From Aquamicrobium sp. LC103 (GTDB lineage: Bacteria; Pseudomonadota; Alphaproteobacteria; Rhizobiales; Rhizobiaceae), in NCBI RefSeq assembly GCF_001014615.2, contig NZ_LBCQ02000012.1:205965-269964 (forward strand): a DNA stretch of 64,000 bases, given 5' to 3'. The translations under genes were made by a program, and so were the position numbers. This document shows positions 60,443 through 64,000 of this stretch, piece by piece (the stretch's first letter is position 1; each line of letters begins with the position of its first letter). The notes beneath the pieces were generated by a model. That model was given only the letters and a program-made list of their open reading frames with translations. It was not told the DNA's origin and made no database searches.

Positions 60443-60981
60443 CGCTTAGCCCCGTGCACGATGTCAGAACGCATGTTCTCCCCGGTTATTCCCGCCGCGT
60501 CCGCCAAATTTTTGCGAGCGCGTGCAAGCCTGCTCATAACCGTTCCGATCGGAATTGCCAAAACGTCGGCCGCTTCGCGATAGGACAATTCCTCCACGCA
60601 GACCAGAAGCAGCACTTCGCGCTGCTCGTCCGGCAGATCGGCGATCGCTTCGCTGACGCTCTTGAGCGTCAGGCGGGCTTCGACCTCGCGTTCGCCGGAG
60701 GCGCCGGCGATGTCCTGGCGCTCGGAAATATCCTCGTGGACGCCGGCCGTCTTCTGCCGGCGGATGGTGTCGATCCACAGGTTGCGCAGGATTCGGAACA
60801 TCCAGGCGTCGAAACGGGTGCCCTGCTCGAAACGCTCGGCATTGGCGAGCGCACGCTCGCAGGCCGCCTGAACCAGATCGTCGGCCACGTCCCGCGAACC
60901 GCACAGGGAAATGGCGAAGCGGCGTAAATTCGGCAGGAAGGCGACGAGTTGATCTTCGACTCGGCCGGTCCTCGGGCTCAT
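60439..60981 (-). CDS. ECF RNA polymerase sigma factor
   Basis: A 180-residue extracytoplasmic-function sigma factor. Region 2 is at about 12-80 (RRFAISLCGSRDVADDLVQA, FDAWMFRILRNLWIDTIRRQ) and region 4 at about 115-165 (LPDEQREVLLLVCVEELSYR, EAADVLAIPIGTVMSRLARA). ATG 60981 is chosen because it begins the conserved domain; no strong ribosome site is visible and the frame stays open upstream. It is divergent from the secreted subtilase and shares a face-to-face GGAA...CGTT promoter region with it, so it probably transcribes itself and the protease. Confidence 0.92.
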   Translation of the reverse strand: MSPRTGRVEDQLVAFLPNLRRFAISLCGSRDVADDLVQAACERALANAERFEQGTRFDAWMFRILRNLWIDTIRRQKTAGVHEDISERQDIAGASGEREVEARLTLKSVSEAIADLPDEQREVLLLVCVEELSYREAADVLAIPIGTVMSRLARARKNLADAAGITGENMRSDIVHGAKR

Positions 60982-61007
60982 TTTTTCGATATCCGATTGC
61001 AGATCGT

Positions 61008-61036
61008 GGAATAACGCCCGGGGCAGTGCGTTTTCC
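61008..61036. promoter_or_regulatory. Overlapping divergent ECF-type promoters (GGAAT-N16-CGTT / GGAAA-N15-CGTT)
   Basis: On the plus strand GGAAT (61008-61012), 16 bp and CGTT (61029-61032) match the ECF/EcfG-like consensus towards the subtilase. On the minus strand GGAAA (61036-61032), 15 bp and CGTT (61016-61013) give the same architecture towards the sigma gene. The -35 of one promoter lies next to or over the -10 of the other, because GGAATAACG and CGTTTTCC are near-perfect inverted copies. The two start points would compete for one polymerase. Functional use is inferred. Confidence 0.55.
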
Positions 61037-61122
61037 GGCAACCTACAATCAATGACCGGCCGTTCCAAGTGACTAGTTGGGCGTCCTTTGCTATGGCCAT
61101 GTTCAGAGAGGAGAATGAAGCG

Positions 61123-62496
<1,374 letters not shown>

Positions 62497-62507
62497 AGCG
62501 ACCTTGG

Positions 62508-62550
62508 CGGCCTGTGCGGACACATTCATCTCTCCGCGCAGGCCGTTTTT
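62508..62550 (+). terminator. Rho-independent terminator after the subtilase gene
   Basis: CGGCCTGTGCGGA (62508-62520) pairs with TCCGCGCAGGCCG (62533-62545), a 13-bp stem with one G-T pair and a 12-nt loop, followed directly by TTTTT (62546-62550). It is the clearest intrinsic terminator in the window and separates the subtilase from the convergent kinase gene. Confidence 0.85.
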
Positions 62551-62605
62551 ATCTTTCAAGGAACTTTCGACGGCCGGTTCGAGATCGCCGACCGGAGCCG
62601 TTTCG

Positions 62606-63814
62606 TCATGCCGCCTCCACGGCCAGGCGGTTGGCTAGCAGCATTTGAACGAGCCGGTCGATGTCGGCCGCGATCCGCTCGGGCTCGACGTCGGAAAAGG
62701 CCTCGCCGAGCGCGCAGGTGAGCTCCTGGACCGAGACCGGCTCCTCCATCAGCATCCAGACCGCCGCCCCGACGGCATCGAGCGCGAAGATGCCGCCGTG
62801 TTCGGGATCGGCAAGGAAGGCGGAACCTTCCGTCCGTTTGCAGACGATGCCCGGGCGTTGACAGATCATGCGTTCGCCGCGCTCTCCGCCATCCCGCAGC
62901 GGCTCAACACGCTCCACGGTTCGGATGGGAAGGGCCGTCCGTTCGAGTGAAGCCCAAAGCCTGCATGCCGGCTCGGCTGCGCCGAAGCTGCGCTCCAGAA
63001 CCATGGCGGCTTCGCCAAGATCGCCGTAACGCAGCAGGAAGGCGGGATTCTCATCCGTCAGCCGGTCGATGCGGCCGACGATCGCCTCCGGCGCCGCCGC
63101 CGTACCGAAATTCTGGATGAGCAGGCTGCGCATCGCGCTCGCCTTGTCGACCGCCTGGAGCTGCGCCCCGCGCTGCCCGGAGCTACGCTCGAGGAAGACG
63201 AAGGCGGCGAGTTCGTGCCGTTCGCCGAGCGGGCATTTGAGCGAGGACGGCAGGTGAAGATAGCGGTAGTAGCCGTCGTCGGGACCGGCGGCGCGCCATG
63301 CCGAGAAGCGGAAACGCAGGCCGAGCGCGCGCGGAAGCGGAACCCTGAGACGAGGGGCGACTCCCGAGGCGATGGCGCGAATACCATCTCCGGCGCAGTC
63401 GAGAGGGAGAATGTCGTCCGCGACGACCTTGTGAGCGCGAAACGCCAACGCCGCGCCAAGGGTGCTCTTGCCGGCGCGATGCGTGCTCGGAAAGACGATC
63501 GTCCGCCCGCCGATCGCCACCGCACCGGCATGCAGGCACAGCAGATCGGCTTCATCCTCGATCATGCGGTTGAGCAGGACGACGATCAGGCTGCAGGCGG
63601 CGCTGACGGCGCTCGGCTCATGCAGGGTTTCGCGGCCGGCCTCCTCGATCGCGAAGCCCTCTTCATTGCGCGATATCGAGAGGGCGGTGCCATCGACCTC
63701 GCCCGCCAGGACGGCAAAGGACCAACCTTCGGTGACCGCAAGAAGCGTGTCGAAAACCTCGCCTGCATCCACGAAGCGAAGAGGGAGGGCGGTGAGGCTG
63801 CAACGAACGAGCAT
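62606..63814 (-). CDS. HPr kinase-like P-loop protein fused to a C-terminal PqqD-like domain
   Basis: A 402-residue fusion. The middle has the HPrK-like Walker A variant FPSTHRAGKSTLGAALAF (Gly115-Lys116-Ser117) after LCLHAGAVAIGGRTI, and the HPrK-type VVADDILPLD. The C-terminal part (about 318-398) has GSAFLADPEHGGIFALDAVG and VWMLMEEPVSVQELTCALGE, then FSDVEPERIAADIDRLVQML, the PqqD/RiPP-recognition-element pattern. HPrK-like kinases phosphorylate Ser of peptides or proteins, and PqqD domains bind leader peptides, so the fusion suggests a peptide-modifying kinase. GGAG lies seven nt before ATG 63814. It follows a Gly-rich peptide gene on the same strand. Confidence 0.8.
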   Translation of the reverse strand: MLVRCSLTALPLRFVDAGEVFDTLLAVTEGWSFAVLAGEVDGTALSISRNEEGFAIEEAGRETLHEPSAVSAACSLIVVLLNRMIEDEADLLCLHAGAVAIGGRTIVFPSTHRAGKSTLGAALAFRAHKVVADDILPLDCAGDGIRAIASGVAPRLRVPLPRALGLRFRFSAWRAAGPDDGYYRYLHLPSSLKCPLGERHELAAFVFLERSSGQRGAQLQAVDKASAMRSLLIQNFGTAAAPEAIVGRIDRLTDENPAFLLRYGDLGEAAMVLERSFGAAEPACRLWASLERTALPIRTVERVEPLRDGGERGERMICQRPGIVCKRTEGSAFLADPEHGGIFALDAVGAAVWMLMEEPVSVQELTCALGEAFSDVEPERIAADIDRLVQMLLANRLAVEAA

Positions 63815-63834
63815 TCGTCGTCTCCATGAAAGAA

Positions 63835-63859
63835 GCGGCCGGGCGAAGAGCCCGGCCGC
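63835..63859 (-). terminator. Strong GC hairpin between the Gly-rich peptide gene and the HPrK-PqqD gene
   Basis: GCGGCCGGGC and GCCCGGCCGC form a perfect 10-bp stem with a 5-nt loop. On the minus strand it lies 16 nt after the Gly-rich stop and is followed by TTCTTTC just before the kinase ribosome site. The weak T-run suggests partial termination: much more peptide mRNA than kinase mRNA, as is common in peptide-modification operons. Confidence 0.6.
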
Positions 63860-63875
63860 CTTTGACGGTCTCTTG

Positions 63876-64000
63876 TTAGAAGCGGAACAGGCCGCCGAAA
63901 TCGCGCGCCGCCTGCCGCAGGCCGCGCCCGAGGGACCCTCCCCCGCCGGCGCGATAGCCACGTCCGCCGGAACCACGGCTTCCGCGTCCGCCACGGCCGC
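63876..64000 (-). CDS. C-terminal end of a Gly/Arg-rich small protein (5' truncated at window edge)
   Basis: Forty codons and a TAA are visible on the minus strand before the window ends. The residues run GRGGRGSRGSGGRGYRAG, then GGGSLGRGLRQAARDFGGLF and RF. Gly and Arg make up well over half, with scattered Ser, and the end is amphipathic and hydrophobic. Nothing is known about the N-terminus. Its place directly before the HPrK-PqqD gene makes it a candidate substrate or precursor peptide for that kinase. The alternative is a Gly-rich secreted or nucleic-acid-binding protein. Confidence 0.6.
   Translation of the reverse strand, partial: GRGGRGSRGSGGRGYRAGGGGSLGRGLRQAARDFGGLFRF

Overview
The window is GC-rich, densely packed bacterial DNA that reads as an alphaproteobacterium, most likely a Hyphomicrobiales (Rhizobiales) chromosome near Mesorhizobium/Phyllobacteriaceae. 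That placement is an inference. It rests on many ABC and TRAP uptake systems, long chains of stop/start overlaps, paired Ku genes, an alphaproteobacterial-style GlcNAc/MurNAc cluster, and GGAA-N-CGTT type ECF promoters. I saw no rRNA, tRNA, phage, insertion sequence or CRISPR array.

Layout. 1-1483: the end of an unknown gene overlapping a DAO-family FAD oxidoreductase. 1683-7497: TetR regulator with a duplicated operator, an RND efflux pump (adaptor lipoprotein and inner-membrane pump, no outer-membrane channel) and a hydroxypyruvate-isomerase-like gene. 7539-15026 (minus): a nine-gene operon with a cupin dioxygenase-like protein, a NitT/TauT ABC transporter carrying an unrecognised 113-residue membrane protein, two SDRs and an iron alcohol dehydrogenase. 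A divergent IclR/SDR pair (15188-16827) shares a strong palindromic operator with it. 16901-18534: two Ku genes tail to tail. 18616-28985: a divergent amino-sugar/MurNAc catabolic locus (nagA, SIS isomerase/deaminase, GntR, kinase // murQ, sugar ABC transporter, Gfo/Idh oxidoreductase) with matched GntR half-site repeats. 29088-31716: SH3 protein, ampR and a divergent class C beta-lactamase.

31810-45768: a CoA-thioester (beta-oxidation-like) catabolon with thiolase/DUF35, FadJ-like fusion, two acyl-CoA dehydrogenases, a 2,4-dienoyl-CoA-reductase-like SDR, enoyl-CoA hydratase, IclR, a TRAP transporter and an ADP-forming acyl-CoA ligase. A 30-bp motif recurs in both of its divergent promoters. 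45786-59650: a second IclR regulon with MFS, CitE-like lyase, two MaoC proteins, racemase-type and CaiB-type CoA transferases, a Cat1-type CoA transferase, acyl-CoA dehydrogenase, a second TRAP transporter and an AMP-forming ligase. This resembles itaconate/methylsuccinate-type C5-dicarboxylate degradation. Four copies of a 16-bp motif precede its four transcription units, all in the same sense relative to the gene.

59663-64000: anti-sigma and ECF sigma factor, a secreted subtilase with an 11-Asp tract, and, convergent, an HPr-kinase/PqqD fusion preceded by the end of a Gly/Arg-rich peptide gene and a strong hairpin. This right end is the best candidate for an undescribed system, plausibly a peptide-modification (RiPP-like) or Gly-rich-protein maturation locus. 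Only part of it lies inside the window.
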